Assembly: GCF_000422885.1 (NCBI RefSeq)
Contig: NZ_AUGX01000035.1
Location: 1-64,000, forward strand
Direction: 5' to 3'
DNA from: Ottowia thiooxydans DSM 14619
Lineage (GTDB): Bacteria; Pseudomonadota; Gammaproteobacteria; Burkholderiales; Burkholderiaceae_C
DNA length: 64,000 nt
Both the position numbers and the translations under genes were made by a program. Positions 40,308 to 49,966 of the stretch are shown one piece after another (position 1 is the stretch's first letter; every line of letters starts with the position of its first letter). The notes under the pieces are model-generated. The model was given only the letters and a program-made list of their open reading frames with translations, was not told the origin of the DNA and searched no databases.

Positions 40308-41081
40308 TTATTGTTCAAATTGAGCGTTGAGCTGGGCCAGTCTTTCGGGAGTGCCTACGTCAGTCCAGGGGCCGCGGTAGAGCTCGGCGCTGACGTGACC
40401 AGCTTGGATGGCGCTGCGCAGCAGGGGAGCGAGCGGAGCGGCGGTGCCTTGGGGGTTGCCGGTGAGGATGGTGCACCACGGCGGCTCAAAAAGCTGGCGT
40501 CGGTACAGGGCAATGGCGCTGAAGGTGTGAAGCTCACCGCCGGCAGGCGCCTCATTGAGTGCCAGGCCGGCGGGGTCTATGGCGAAATCGCCTTTGGCCT
40601 TGTGGGAAGGATTGGGAACCAACCAGAGGTGGGCCAGCTTGCCGCTGATGGAAAAGCGCTCCGCGGTTTCGCGGGCGAAGGTGAATTCAGGGGTGAACAC
40701 ATCACCTGCGATGGCCCAGAACACGTCGTTTTCGTGCGATGCCAGCAAGGGCAGGGCCCTTGCAATGCCGCCAGCGGTTTCGAGGGCGTAGCCAAAGTCG
40801 CGCTCTTCCGCTGAGTAGCGGAGGGTGGCGCGGTCTGAATCCAGCCTTGCCAAGGAGCCGAAGCGCTCTTCAATCTGTTCGCCCAGCCAGGCGGTATTGA
40901 TGACGATATCCGTCAGGCCAGCCCGCAGGAGGGCTTCCAGGGGCCATTGCATCAATGGCTTGCCGCCCACTTCGAGCAGTGGCTTGGGGGTGTGGTCTGT
41001 GAGCGGCCTCATGCGCTCGCCGCGGCCTGCGGCGAGGATCATGGCGCGCACCGTGGGGACGGGTGGTGTGCCGAGTCTCAT
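40308..41081 (-). CDS. murU: N-acetylmuramate-1-phosphate uridylyltransferase (MurU-like)
   Basis: Nucleotidyltransferase of 257 residues with the sugar-nucleotidyl motif MILAAGRGERMRPLTDHTPKPLLEVGGKPL. MurU of Pseudomonas makes UDP-MurNAc in the cell-wall recycling bypass. The ATG at 41081 is preceded by AGGGAGAG at fair spacing. Its usual partner AmgK (sugar kinase) is not in this window, so other nucleotidyltransferase roles remain possible. Confidence 0.85.
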   Translation of the reverse strand: MRLGTPPVPTVRAMILAAGRGERMRPLTDHTPKPLLEVGGKPLMQWPLEALLRAGLTDIVINTAWLGEQIEERFGSLARLDSDRATLRYSAEERDFGYALETAGGIARALPLLASHENDVFWAIAGDVFTPEFTFARETAERFSISGKLAHLWLVPNPSHKAKGDFAIDPAGLALNEAPAGGELHTFSAIALYRRQLFEPPWCTILTGNPQGTAAPLAPLLRSAIQAGHVSAELYRGPWTDVGTPERLAQLNAQFEQ

Positions 41082-41305
41082 AAGGGCTCTCTCCCTGCTT
41101 GGTGGCGCTTTTTGCCTTCATTTCTACCTGTCCCCAGAAGGACAAGATAAGGTGAAAATCCAGGGCAAAGCGCGGGCATGGCGACACTGTATTACGGATT
41201 GACCGGAGGTGCGGTTGCCGCGGCCGGTAAAATCGGGAAGAAGGCACGCTCGTGTCGCGAGTGTTTCGCCACTTCTTGTCCGCTATTCCCCCGGAGTTTA
41301 TTCGC

Positions 41306-43375
41306 ATGGCAAATGCATCTCTCATGGCCAACGCCATCCGCGCCCTGGCCATGGACGCCGTTCAACAAGCCAACTCCGGGCATCCCGGCGCCCCCATGGG
41401 CATGGCAGATATGGCCGTCGCCCTTTGGGGTCGGCATCTCAAGCACAACCCGACCAACCCGCAGTGGATGGATCGTGATCGCTTCGTGCTCTCCAATGGG
41501 CATGCCTCGATGCTGCTCTACGCGCTGCTGCACCTCACGGGCTACGAGCTGCCGCTGGAGGAATTGAAGAATTTCCGCAAGTTGCACAGCAAGACGGCTG
41601 GCCACCCTGAGCATGGCATCACCCCCGGCGTGGAGACCACCACCGGCCCGCTCGGGCAAGGGATTGCCAATGCAGTGGGCATGGCGCTGGCAGAAAAACT
41701 GTTGGCGGCGGAATTCAACCGCGACCGCCATACCCTGGTTGACCACCACACTTACGCATTCATCGGCGATGGCTGCCTGATGGAAGGCATCAGCCACGAA
41801 GCGTGCGCCTTGGCGGGCGCCTGGAAGCTGAATAAGCTGGTCGTGTTGTATGACGACAACGGCATCAGCATCGATGGCAAGGTAGCGCCCTGGTTCGTGG
41901 ATAACACGGCTGAGCGCTTTCGCGCCTACCAGTGGAACGTGATTGGCCCGGTTAACGGCCATGACGTGCAAGCCCTGGATGCCGCCATTGCCAAAGCCAA
42001 AAGAAATACAGACAAGCCCACGCTGATCATTTGCAAAACCAGCATCGGCAAAGGCTCACCTAACCGCCAGGACACTGCCAAGGCCCACGGAGAGCCCCTG
42101 GGTGCGAGTGAAATCGCGTTGACGCGGGAGTCGCTCGGCTGGCCTTACGGCCCGTTCGAGATTCCGGCAGAGGTTTACAGCGATTGGGACGCCAAGGCCG
42201 CTGGCGCTCAAAACGAGGCTGAGTGGGATGCCCGCATGGCTGCTTACGCCGAGGCGTATCCTCGCCTGGCGGCTGATTTCAAACGCCGTATGGCCGGCGA
42301 ATTGCCTAAGGATTTTGCGCAGGTGGCGGTGGATGCCGCTATTGAGGCGCATAAGAAGTCTGAAACGGTTGCCAGCCGCAAGGCCAGCCAGATTGCACTG
42401 GAAGCCTTCACTGCGGCGCTGCCGGAGCTGATCGGCGGTAGTGCGGATCTCACAGGCTCCAACCTGACCAACACTGCCTCCACTACGCCGTTGCGCTTTG
42501 CGAACAATGGCAGCGTGGTGCTGCCAGAAGCACCTGCTGCGGAAACCACCGGGGGCGCGGCTGCACCGGCCATTGGTGCGCGCTTTCACATCAATTACGG
42601 TGTGCGCGAATTCGGCATGGCTGCAATCATGAACGGTTTGGCGCTGCACGGTGGCTACATTCCCTACGGTGGCACCTTCCTGACCTTCAGCGATTACAGC
42701 CGCAATGCCCTGCGCATGGCCGCGCTGATGAAGCAACGCGTGGTGCATGTGTTCACCCACGACAGCATTGGTTTGGGCGAAGACGGCCCCACGCACCAAA
42801 GCATTGAACACGCCGCCAGCTTGCGCCTGATCCCGGGCCTGGATGTCTGGCGGCCAGCGGACACGGCTGAAACCGCTATTGCCTGGGCTGTGGCGCTGGA
42901 AAACCGCGATCGCCCGTCTGCGCTGCTGCTTAGCCGTCAAAACCTGCCTTATGCGCCCAAACGTGATTTAGGTGACATCAGCCGCGGCGCCTATGTGCTG
43001 AGCGAGCCCGCGGATGTGGGGCTGAAGAAAAAGCCTCAGGCCGTGCTGATTGCCACCGGCTCGGAAGTTCAGCTCGCGCTCAAGGCGCAGCAGCTTCTGG
43101 CGGCGCGGAAAATTGCGGTGCGCGTGGTGTCCATGCCAAGCACCAATGCGTTTGATCGCCAGAGCCTGGCATACAAAAAATCGGTTTTGCCTGCTGCTCT
43201 GCCCCGCGTTGCGGTGGAAATGGGTGTGACGGACGGCTGGTGGAAGTATGGCTGCGCTGCGGTGGTCGGCATTGATCGCTACGGCGAATCTGCTCCGGCT
43301 CCTGAATTGTTCGAATATTTTGGCTTCACGCCTGAGAATGTGGCGGATACGGTGCGGGCTGTGTTGCGCCGCTGA
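41306..43375 (+). CDS. tkt: transketolase
   Basis: Thiamine-diphosphate enzyme of 689 residues of the pentose phosphate pathway, starting at the ATG at 41306 with CCGGAG upstream (frame open from 41252 is not used). The N-terminal ThDP domain has [10 protein letters not shown] and GPLGQG; the pyrimidine domain has [12 protein letters not shown] with the catalytic Glu. Divergent from murU. An array of hairpins follows before gap. Confidence 0.97.
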   Translation: MANASLMANAIRALAMDAVQQANSGHPGAPMGMADMAVALWGRHLKHNPTNPQWMDRDRFVLSNGHASMLLYALLHLTGYELPLEELKNFRKLHSKTAGHPEHGITPGVETTTGPLGQGIANAVGMALAEKLLAAEFNRDRHTLVDHHTYAFIGDGCLMEGISHEACALAGAWKLNKLVVLYDDNGISIDGKVAPWFVDNTAERFRAYQWNVIGPVNGHDVQALDAAIAKAKRNTDKPTLIICKTSIGKGSPNRQDTAKAHGEPLGASEIALTRESLGWPYGPFEIPAEVYSDWDAKAAGAQNEAEWDARMAAYAEAYPRLAADFKRRMAGELPKDFAQVAVDAAIEAHKKSETVASRKASQIALEAFTAALPELIGGSADLTGSNLTNTASTTPLRFANNGSVVLPEAPAAETTGGAAAPAIGARFHINYGVREFGMAAIMNGLALHGGYIPYGGTFLTFSDYSRNALRMAALMKQRVVHVFTHDSIGLGEDGPTHQSIEHAASLRLIPGLDVWRPADTAETAIAWAVALENRDRPSALLLSRQNLPYAPKRDLGDISRGAYVLSEPADVGLKKKPQAVLIATGSEVQLALKAQQLLAARKIAVRVVSMPSTNAFDRQSLAYKKSVLPAALPRVAVEMGVTDGWWKYGCAAVVGIDRYGESAPAPELFEYFGFTPENVADTVRAVLRR

Positions 43376-43382
43376 ATTAGAA

Positions 43383-43629
43383 CTCCCTCTCCCGCTTGCG
43401 GGAGAGGGCAGGGGCGGCCGGCTGCGGCGTGAGGGGGAGCGGCGTATGCAGGTGGCGCTGCCTGCCCTCACCGGTTGGCCGGCCCCGCCCAACCCTCTCC
43501 CAGGGGGAGAGGGAGTAAGACAAAGCTCGCCCTTTCCTGAGAGAGAGGGGTATGAAAAATCGGCCCTTTTCCTTAGGAATGGGCAGTGAGACGAATCCCA
43601 CCCTTTCCCTGAGGGAAAGGTAGTAAGAC
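43383..43629. repeat. array of intergenic hairpin repeats between tkt and gap
   Basis: At least four inverted repeats lie in 247 bp: 43383-43408 (CCCTCTCCCGC stem), 43492-43513, 43563-43584 and 43600-43621. The last three are each followed by AGTRAGAC (AGTAAGAC, AGTGAGAC, AGTAAGAC). A shorter imperfect copy lies near 43530-43550. The last one ends 26 bp before the gap start. A related hairpin followed by GGTAAAAC is at 51960-51991. They look like a dispersed repeat family rather than a simple terminator. Confidence 0.85.
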
Positions 43630-43640
43630 CAGTTAACTAG

Positions 43641-44657
<1,017 letters not shown>

Positions 44658-44663
44658 TCAGGC

Positions 44664-44728
44664 AAGGGGCGCTGGCACGGACTGTTGCCTTAGATGCAAT
44701 CTGGTCCAAGCGATTCAAGGCGCCCCTT
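44664..44728. repeat. inverted repeat after gap
   Basis: Arms AAGGGGCGC (44664-44672) and GCGCCCCTT (44720-44728) are perfect inverted repeats with a long spacer. The right arm touches the stop codon of the convergent DUF4230 gene. It lacks a T-tract, so a terminator role is doubtful. Confidence 0.5.
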
Positions 44729-45441
44729 CACAAGCCAGCCGCATTGAGCCAGGCGGCGGCGCAGCCCGGATTGCCGCCACAAGCGGCGTCCAGGCTTTCT
44801 ATAGGTTCGTCTGCAAACAACACCTGCACTGGTTTGTCAGACAGAGGCTTCCATGGCGTTTGCGTCATGAGCCACTTGCCCACGAATTCAGACACCGTTG
44901 CGCGGGCAGCTTCGCGCTGCTGGGCGAGCATGGGCATGCTTGCGGCCTTTCGTGTGAGCGCTGCGGTGATGGTTTTTTCCAGCGCGGCCATTTCGCCCGG
45001 TCCTGTAAAGAGCGACCAGAGACCACGAGACTCTTTTTCCATACGACCGGTGTCTATAGCCACTGGCTGACTCGGTTGGATGCGCGGCGCGATCACGCGA
45101 ACACTGCCATCAGGCTGCACGCGCACTTTCCATTCGGGGGCCAGATCGACGTGGTAACGGTAGTGCGCGGGAACACGGATGCGCGAAAAAGTGCTGCCCA
45201 CCGCCACACCCAAGACGCTGTGGTCTCGCGAGACTTCAAAGCTCTCCAATTGGCGGATTTCCGCCACTTCCAGCCGGCCGCCGGGCGTGCGCAGAACCAC
45301 GGTTTCTCCGGCAGTCAGCGGCATGCTTGAAGGCGCAGGCGAAGCCCGCCAAACAAGCCACGCAAGCAGCATGGCATTGATCAACAGGGCGACTAGCAAC
45401 CAGGTGCGTCGGCGTGCAGTGGTTGTAGGGGTTTCAGGCAT
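44728..45441 (-). CDS. DUF4230 family membrane-anchored protein
   Basis: Protein of 237 residues from the ATG at 45441, with an N-terminal membrane helix (about 12-30) and a periplasmic DUF4230-like domain (VEIRQLESFEVSRDHSV near 60). Function of the family is not established. A longer frame to 45519 is not preferred. Divergent from the DUF3717 gene, with the two starts about 63 bp apart. Confidence 0.78.
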   Translation of the reverse strand: MPETPTTTARRRTWLLVALLINAMLLAWLVWRASPAPSSMPLTAGETVVLRTPGGRLEVAEIRQLESFEVSRDHSVLGVAVGSTFSRIRVPAHYRYHVDLAPEWKVRVQPDGSVRVIAPRIQPSQPVAIDTGRMEKESRGLWSLFTGPGEMAALEKTITAALTRKAASMPMLAQQREAARATVSEFVGKWLMTQTPWKPLSDKPVQVLFADEPIESLDAACGGNPGCAAAWLNAAGL

Positions 45442-45504
45442 TAGTGAGACATAGATCGTAAACAGGCGCTTATGGGCATGGGAGCATCTTATGATGCTAG
45501 TTCC

Positions 45505-45921
45505 ATGCCGGCTATCCATATCACCGACCTCGAATCCGCCATCAATTTCTGGCGTTCACGCCGGCCTGCGTGCGCCAACATGGCTTTGGCGCCAGAAGCA
45601 GCGGCATTGGCGGAGGTTTACGCGTTGGTGGTTTTCCACAGGCAAGAAGAGATCGAGGCTGACGCCATGTCTGCTGACGCCCGAGCGGCGTGGCTGGCCT
45701 GGTATGCCACAACACCTGACACGCCTTGCATTGCCATTTGTTCTACCAGTCAGGGAGATGCGGTTTGCAAGGGCTGTGGCCGTACTGAGCAAGAAGTGCA
45801 GGAATGGCTGGGCTTCAGTCCGTACGAGAAACGCATCGTTTGGCGTCGTATTACCAAAACGGCTACGGCTCTGCGATTCAACCGTTACGCTGACCGGGTG
45901 CGAGTTGCTTCAGAGGTTTAG
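45505..45921 (+). CDS. DUF3717-DUF1289 fusion protein
   Basis: Protein of 138 residues. An N-terminal DUF3717-like part (MPAIHITDLESAINFWRSR) is joined to a C-terminal Cys-rich DUF1289 domain with TPCIAICSTSQGDAVCKGCGRT, whose four Cys likely bind Zn or an Fe-S centre. The ATG at 45505 is preferred over 45472, because the family begins near ITDLE. Function unknown; DUF1289 is often linked to oxidoreductases. Confidence 0.8.
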   Translation: MPAIHITDLESAINFWRSRRPACANMALAPEAAALAEVYALVVFHRQEEIEADAMSADARAAWLAWYATTPDTPCIAICSTSQGDAVCKGCGRTEQEVQEWLGFSPYEKRIVWRRITKTATALRFNRYADRVRVASEV

Positions 45922-46393
45922 AACACGGCGTCATTGACGCAGTTGTCATGCATTCAATGCGGAGGTTCTACTTCGATTAATTGCACGAATATAAAAGAAA
46001 ACTATGGAATTCATTTCAACGATTGAGTTACCTAGTATTTACCCGGACTTGTCAAATTCACGATCCGATGATTTAATTCGCGGTTAACCGAAGGGGAGTA
46101 GCTCCCCGCCGCGCGTGACCTTAGCGCGCGGCATCGATGGGTCGTCAATACGAAATGCGGGGTTTCCCTTGCTTTCCGGCCCGTCGGACAGCCGCCGAAC
46201 CACGAGCAATGGCTGTTGAGCAAGACCTTCGATCAAAATCCGCCTGCAGGCGAGAAAATTGGTCGAGGTCTATTCCGCTCTATGAAGACGCGTGGCATCA
46301 TGCCCGTGTCATCTCTGATGTCGAATGTCCTTGCCGCTTTTTTGTGCGCAGGTGAAAACGCGTGTCGATCTTAATCATTGGAGTTTTTTGTTC
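45922..46393 (+). other. long leader of terC, contains the riboswitch
   Basis: This 472-bp non-coding stretch holds the Mn riboswitch (46088-46236) and an expression platform of about 160 bp (46237-46393). The promoter for the leader should lie in the A+T-rich part around 45960-46080; no exact boxes can be assigned. Confidence 0.7.
46088..46236 (+). ncRNA. yybP-ykoY (Mn2+-sensing) riboswitch
   Basis: The hallmark loops are all present in order: AAGGGGAGTAGC at 46091-46102, GTCGTCAATACG at about 46141-46152 and GAGCAAGACCTTC at 46218-46230. The closing P1 stem is CGAAGG (46089-46094) with CCTTCG (46226-46231), and a GCCGCGC/GCGCGGC stem follows the first loop. Members of this class sense Mn2+ and control Mn exporters and TerC/Alx proteins, exactly what lies downstream. 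Confidence 0.93.
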
Positions 46394-47104
46394 ATGGAAC
46401 TTTTTTCTGCCCCCTGGTGGTCCGCACTGCTGGCGATCATCCTGATTGACCTTGTGCTGGCTGGTGACAATGCCATCGTTATTGCGCTGGCTGCCCGTAG
46501 TTTGCCCAAGCATTTACAGAAAAAAGCCATCATTTGGGGCACCGTAGGTGCCATCGCAGTACGTACTCTGATGACCTTGGTCGTCGTCTGGTTGCTCAAG
46601 ATTCCTGGCCTGATGGTCATCGGCGGCCTGGGCCTGCTCTGGATCGCTTACAAGCTGATTGCTGATCAAGGGGGCGAGGAGGGTGAACACGGTCCTGGGG
46701 CCAGTACCTTCATGGGCGCCATGAAGACCATTGTGGTGGCTGATGCACTCATGGGTATCGACAACGTGCTGGGTGTGGCCGGAGCGGCCAAGGGCGCGAT
46801 GGATCTGGTGGTGATCGGTTTGCTGATCAGTGTACCGATCGTGGTGTTTGGCTCCACTATGGTGCTCAAACTGGTTGATCGTTTCCCAATCATCATCTAC
46901 ATCGGCGCAGGTGTGTTGGCCTATACAGCCGCCACGATGATCGTGAACGAACAGTTGCTCTCCACCTGGTTCGGTACTTCCGCAGCACCAATAACCTGGG
47001 CTCGTTGGACTGTGAGCATTGCGTGTGTGATTGGTGTGTTGGGTCTTGCTCGTTTGGTCACTTCACGGCGCGCCAAGCCCGCTGATCAGGCTCCACAGGC
47101 CTGA
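46394..47104 (+). CDS. TerC-family membrane protein under Mn riboswitch control
   Basis: Integral membrane protein of 236 residues, about seven helices, of the TerC family. Conserved acidic motifs DLVLAGDNAIVIALA (about 18-32) and DALMGIDNVLGVAGAA (about 120-135) are present. TerC/Alx-like proteins export Mn2+ or aid its homeostasis. The ATG at 46394 begins MELFSAPWW; upstream codons back to 46325 are not needed. The riboswitch makes Mn-dependent control likely. Confidence 0.92.
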   Translation: MELFSAPWWSALLAIILIDLVLAGDNAIVIALAARSLPKHLQKKAIIWGTVGAIAVRTLMTLVVVWLLKIPGLMVIGGLGLLWIAYKLIADQGGEEGEHGPGASTFMGAMKTIVVADALMGIDNVLGVAGAAKGAMDLVVIGLLISVPIVVFGSTMVLKLVDRFPIIIYIGAGVLAYTAATMIVNEQLLSTWFGTSAAPITWARWTVSIACVIGVLGLARLVTSRRAKPADQAPQA

Positions 47105-47135
47105 TATCAACGCATCGCTGAGGTAAGCTTGCGCT

Positions 47136-47477
47136 ATGAAACTTATTCTTAAATGGGTGCTTAGCGCTGCCGCGTTGCTGGCGGTGGCTTACCTGTACAG
47201 CGGTGTGACCGTGAACAGTTTCACTTCTGCGCTGATCGCGGCGGCAGTGATTGGCTTGCTGAACATGATCGTGCGGCCAGTTCTGGTGGTGTTGACACTG
47301 CCGGTGACGCTCATCACGCTCGGGCTGTTCCTGTTCGTCATCAATGCGTTGATGTTCTGGGCTGCTTCAGGCGTGTTGAATGGTTTTCACGTCACGGGGT
47401 TCGCTGCGGCTTTGATCGGTTCACTGATCTATTCAGCCCTGGGTGTATTGATTGACGCTGTTCTGGAGCGCGTATAG
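47136..47477 (+). CDS. four-helix membrane protein, phage holin superfamily IV-like
   Basis: Protein of 113 residues with four hydrophobic helices, of the mycobacterial phage-holin-like family (PF04020-type), found widely in bacterial chromosomes with unknown role. The GLLNMIVRPVLVVLTLPVTLITLG stretch is typical. It follows the terC gene by 31 bp and is probably co-transcribed. No phage genes are nearby. Confidence 0.85.
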   Translation: MKLILKWVLSAAALLAVAYLYSGVTVNSFTSALIAAAVIGLLNMIVRPVLVVLTLPVTLITLGLFLFVINALMFWAASGVLNGFHVTGFAAALIGSLIYSALGVLIDAVLERV

Positions 47478-47503
47478 CGCTGACGGCTCAAGCATTCGCA
47501 TAG

Positions 47504-47528
47504 AAAACGGCCCTGACGGGCCGTTTTT
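47504..47528 (+). terminator. rho-independent terminator
   Basis: A 10-bp perfect stem AAAACGGCCC/GGGCCGTTTT with a 4-base loop is followed by a run of T residues. It ends the terC operon and, through its A-run on the other side, could also act on transcripts from the convergent bepA-like gene. Confidence 0.92.
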
Positions 47529-47578
47529 TTTGGGCCACTTCAGGTTTGAAATGTGCCGTTGACTCCTACGAACACGCC

Positions 47579-49168
47579 CTAGCGTTTGGCCTCGTCCTGC
47601 CTTTGCTGTGCGAGCGCCGCTTGTGTTTCCCTGAGTCGGGCATCAATGATGCTGGCCTCTATGAGGTCGGCATTGCCACCCGGGTTCTTGCGAGAGTAAT
47701 CCTGGGCGGCGCGGAATCTGTCCACTGCGCCAGCCAGTTCACGCTGAGCTACCCGCGCTTCCCCCTCGGCCCGCAGTGCTCTTAACACTTGCTCCTGGGC
47801 GCCATATGCGGCGGCCAAGGCCTGCCATGCGCTGGCATCTCGTGGCCTGTCGCTGACCCATGGCTGAAGTGATGAAGCTGCCTCATTGGCCTGGCCGACT
47901 TGCGTCAATGCGGCGGCACGCAGCAACAGCTCCGGCCGGCCGGCCTGGCCCTTGCCATCTGGTGAGGCGGGTGGTTGCGAGCTGGCTGGTAGCAGCGTGA
48001 GCACGCGTGCGGCCTGGCCTGCCTGCAGGGCCAGTTCAGCTTGCAACAGCCGCGCCTGTCGGGCCGCAAACATGTCGCCGGCGACTGCCAACGCCAGTTG
48101 CGTTGCGAGTCCTTGTGCGCGCGGAAGATCGCGCAGTTGGGCGTGTGCGAGTGCGGCGGCGTAAAGAGAAGCTGCGCGTTTTGGCAAGGGTTGTGCGGCG
48201 AAGCCTGCCCCATCGGGTTCAGCGGCCCAAGCCCGCAGCACATCCACCCCAGGACGGCCCAGTACTCGGGAACGGGCGCCAATCAGCAGAGCCTGGAGAT
48301 CAGCCGACACCGGCGCCGCAGGGTTTAACCCCTGGCTACGCTGGCGCTGCTGCATGTCTGCGATGCGCTGTGTGGTGAGTGGGTGACTGCGCAAATAGGG
48401 CCAGTCGCCGTTGTCTGAAAGGCGTGAGGCGCTTTGCAGTTTCTCAAACATGCCAGTGAAGCCCCGCGGCGCGAAACCGGCTTGTTCAAGTACGCCGTAG
48501 CCGATACGGTCGGCTTCACGCTCCATGTCACGCGAGTAGTTGAGTTGGGCCTGGATGATCGCTGCTTGCCCGCCCACCGCGAGGGCGGTTCCCGCCTGCG
48601 GGTTCTTGCTTGCAGCGAGCATGCCCACGATCATGGCGGCCATCATCAGCGGCGTTTGCCGTGATTGTTGGCTGATCATGCGGGCAATGTGTCGTTGCGT
48701 GATGTGGCTCATTTCGTGCGCCAGCACGGAGGCCAATTCATCTCGTGTGGACACCACGCCCACCAAGCCTAGATGAAGCCCGAAGTAACCCCCGGGCAGG
48801 GCAAAGGCATTGATGGAGCGGTCGCGCCCGAGCAGCACTTCCCAGGCGTAGCGCTCCTCCAACTCCTCTGGCAATTCGCCCCGAGCCCGCGCGCCTTTTA
48901 ACAGCGCTTGCCAGATTCCATCCACATACTCACCCACTACGGGGTCGTCGATATAGTCCGGATCGCGGTAGAGATCGCGGATGATGGAATCGCCCAGCTT
49001 GCGCTCTTCCAAGGGCGTCATCATGCCGGCATCGCCCAACGAGGGCAGACCACGCTGAGCGAGAGGAGGGGCAGTGGTGCCAGGCGTTTGCGCGCGGGCT
49101 TGGGTCGTACCCAGTGCCATACCCAGTACCAGGGCAGCAGCAAAAACCGATGAATTCCTATGTTTCAC
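47579..49168 (-). CDS. bepA: M48 metalloprotease with TPR repeats, BepA-like
   Basis: Periplasmic zinc protease of 529 residues. A signal peptide ends at about residue 26 (TQARAQ). The catalytic motif is HEMSH at 151-155 (AHEMSHITQRH), and the third zinc ligand lies in RDMEREADRIG. The C-terminal half (about 330-520) carries TPR-like helices. BepA in E. coli assists outer-membrane protein assembly and degrades misassembled LptD. The stop is the TAG of a CTAGGGCGTGTTC repeat. Confidence 0.9.
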   Translation of the reverse strand: MKHRNSSVFAAALVLGMALGTTQARAQTPGTTAPPLAQRGLPSLGDAGMMTPLEERKLGDSIIRDLYRDPDYIDDPVVGEYVDGIWQALLKGARARGELPEELEERYAWEVLLGRDRSINAFALPGGYFGLHLGLVGVVSTRDELASVLAHEMSHITQRHIARMISQQSRQTPLMMAAMIVGMLAASKNPQAGTALAVGGQAAIIQAQLNYSRDMEREADRIGYGVLEQAGFAPRGFTGMFEKLQSASRLSDNGDWPYLRSHPLTTQRIADMQQRQRSQGLNPAAPVSADLQALLIGARSRVLGRPGVDVLRAWAAEPDGAGFAAQPLPKRAASLYAAALAHAQLRDLPRAQGLATQLALAVAGDMFAARQARLLQAELALQAGQAARVLTLLPASSQPPASPDGKGQAGRPELLLRAAALTQVGQANEAASSLQPWVSDRPRDASAWQALAAAYGAQEQVLRALRAEGEARVAQRELAGAVDRFRAAQDYSRKNPGGNADLIEASIIDARLRETQAALAQQRQDEAKR

Positions 49169-49238
49169 GCCAACTCCAAGCTGTTCAGGGCATACGCATC
49201 CGGGAATGGCGAGCCTTTTGCATAAGTTTCTCTAATAA

Positions 49239-49403
49239 GGGCTCATTCGGAAATAACTTGCACATTTGATCCATCGGATTCGGGCGATCTGCGGCGTTGC
49301 AAATCGCTTGTGTAGTTGGCTACACCGCGCGCTTTGCGCTTTGCGCTTTGCGGCTCATCCCGACTCCTCGGCCCAACCGCACAACTCATTCCCGAATGAA
49401 CCC
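49239..49403. mobile_element. MITE-like element with terminal inverted repeats
   Basis: A 165-bp non-coding element with imperfect inverted ends: GGGCTCATTCGGAAAT at the left and, in reverse complement, GGGTTCATTCGGGAAT at the right. The identity extends about 25 bp with roughly three quarters of positions matching. It is flanked by the trinucleotide TAA on both sides (49236-49238 and 49404-49406), a likely target duplication. The interior holds a GCGCTTT tandem run near 49330-49350. No transposase is encoded, so mobilisation would be in trans. Confidence 0.7.
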
Positions 49404-49447
49404 TAACCTCCACTTATGATGCCCTATCTGCATTTGCGTTCCCACCC

Positions 49448-49966
49448 GTGACCAACTCAAGCACACCTCTTACTCATTTTGACGCCCAAGGCCAGGCCCA
49501 TATGGTCGATGTGGGGGGCAAGCCCGCCACGCACCGCGTCGCGGTGGCCGGAGGGCGCATTGAGATGCTGCCCGCCACGCTGGCTTTGATCGAGGCGGGT
49601 ACAGCCAAGAAGGGCGATGTGCTGGGCATCGCGCGCATTGCCGGCATCATGGCGGCCAAGCGGACAAGCGATCTGATTCCGCTTTGCCACCCGCTGGCCC
49701 TCAGCCGGGTGGCGATCAATTTCGAGTACATCCGCGCTGAACCTGGTGGCACGTGCGCTGTCGCTTGCGTGGCCACAGTGGAAACCACGGGTCCGACGGG
49801 CGTGGAGATGGAAGCCCTGACGGCAGTGCAGATCGCGCTGCTCACCATCTACGACATGTGCAAGGCGGCCGATAGGGGCATGACCATGGACGGTGTTCGA
49901 CTGCTGGAAAAGCACGGCGGGAAATCCGGGAGCTATGCGGCGGCTTCGTCTCCTGCCACTCGTTGA
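49448..49966 (+). CDS. moaC: cyclic pyranopterin monophosphate synthase
   Basis: Molybdenum cofactor enzyme of 172 residues converting 3',8-cH2GTP to cyclic pyranopterin monophosphate. Conserved stretches include [52 protein letters not shown] and the C-terminal [10 protein letters not shown]. The start is a GTG at 49448. Its 3' end overlaps the convergent PepSY gene by 34 bp. Confidence 0.96.
   Translation: MTNSSTPLTHFDAQGQAHMVDVGGKPATHRVAVAGGRIEMLPATLALIEAGTAKKGDVLGIARIAGIMAAKRTSDLIPLCHPLALSRVAINFEYIRAEPGGTCAVACVATVETTGPTGVEMEALTAVQIALLTIYDMCKAADRGMTMDGVRLLEKHGGKSGSYAAASSPATR

Noticed and set aside
42056-42940. Antisense 294-residue open frame in tkt
   Set aside because: Shadow of a high-GC gene, with no recognised motif and no separate start signal.
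44664-44728. Terminator for gap
   Set aside because: The inverted repeat has a long loop and no T-tract, so only a repeat is claimed.
47136-47477. Phage remnant suggested by the holin-like name
   Set aside because: No other phage genes are nearby, and this family is common in bacterial chromosomes outside prophages.
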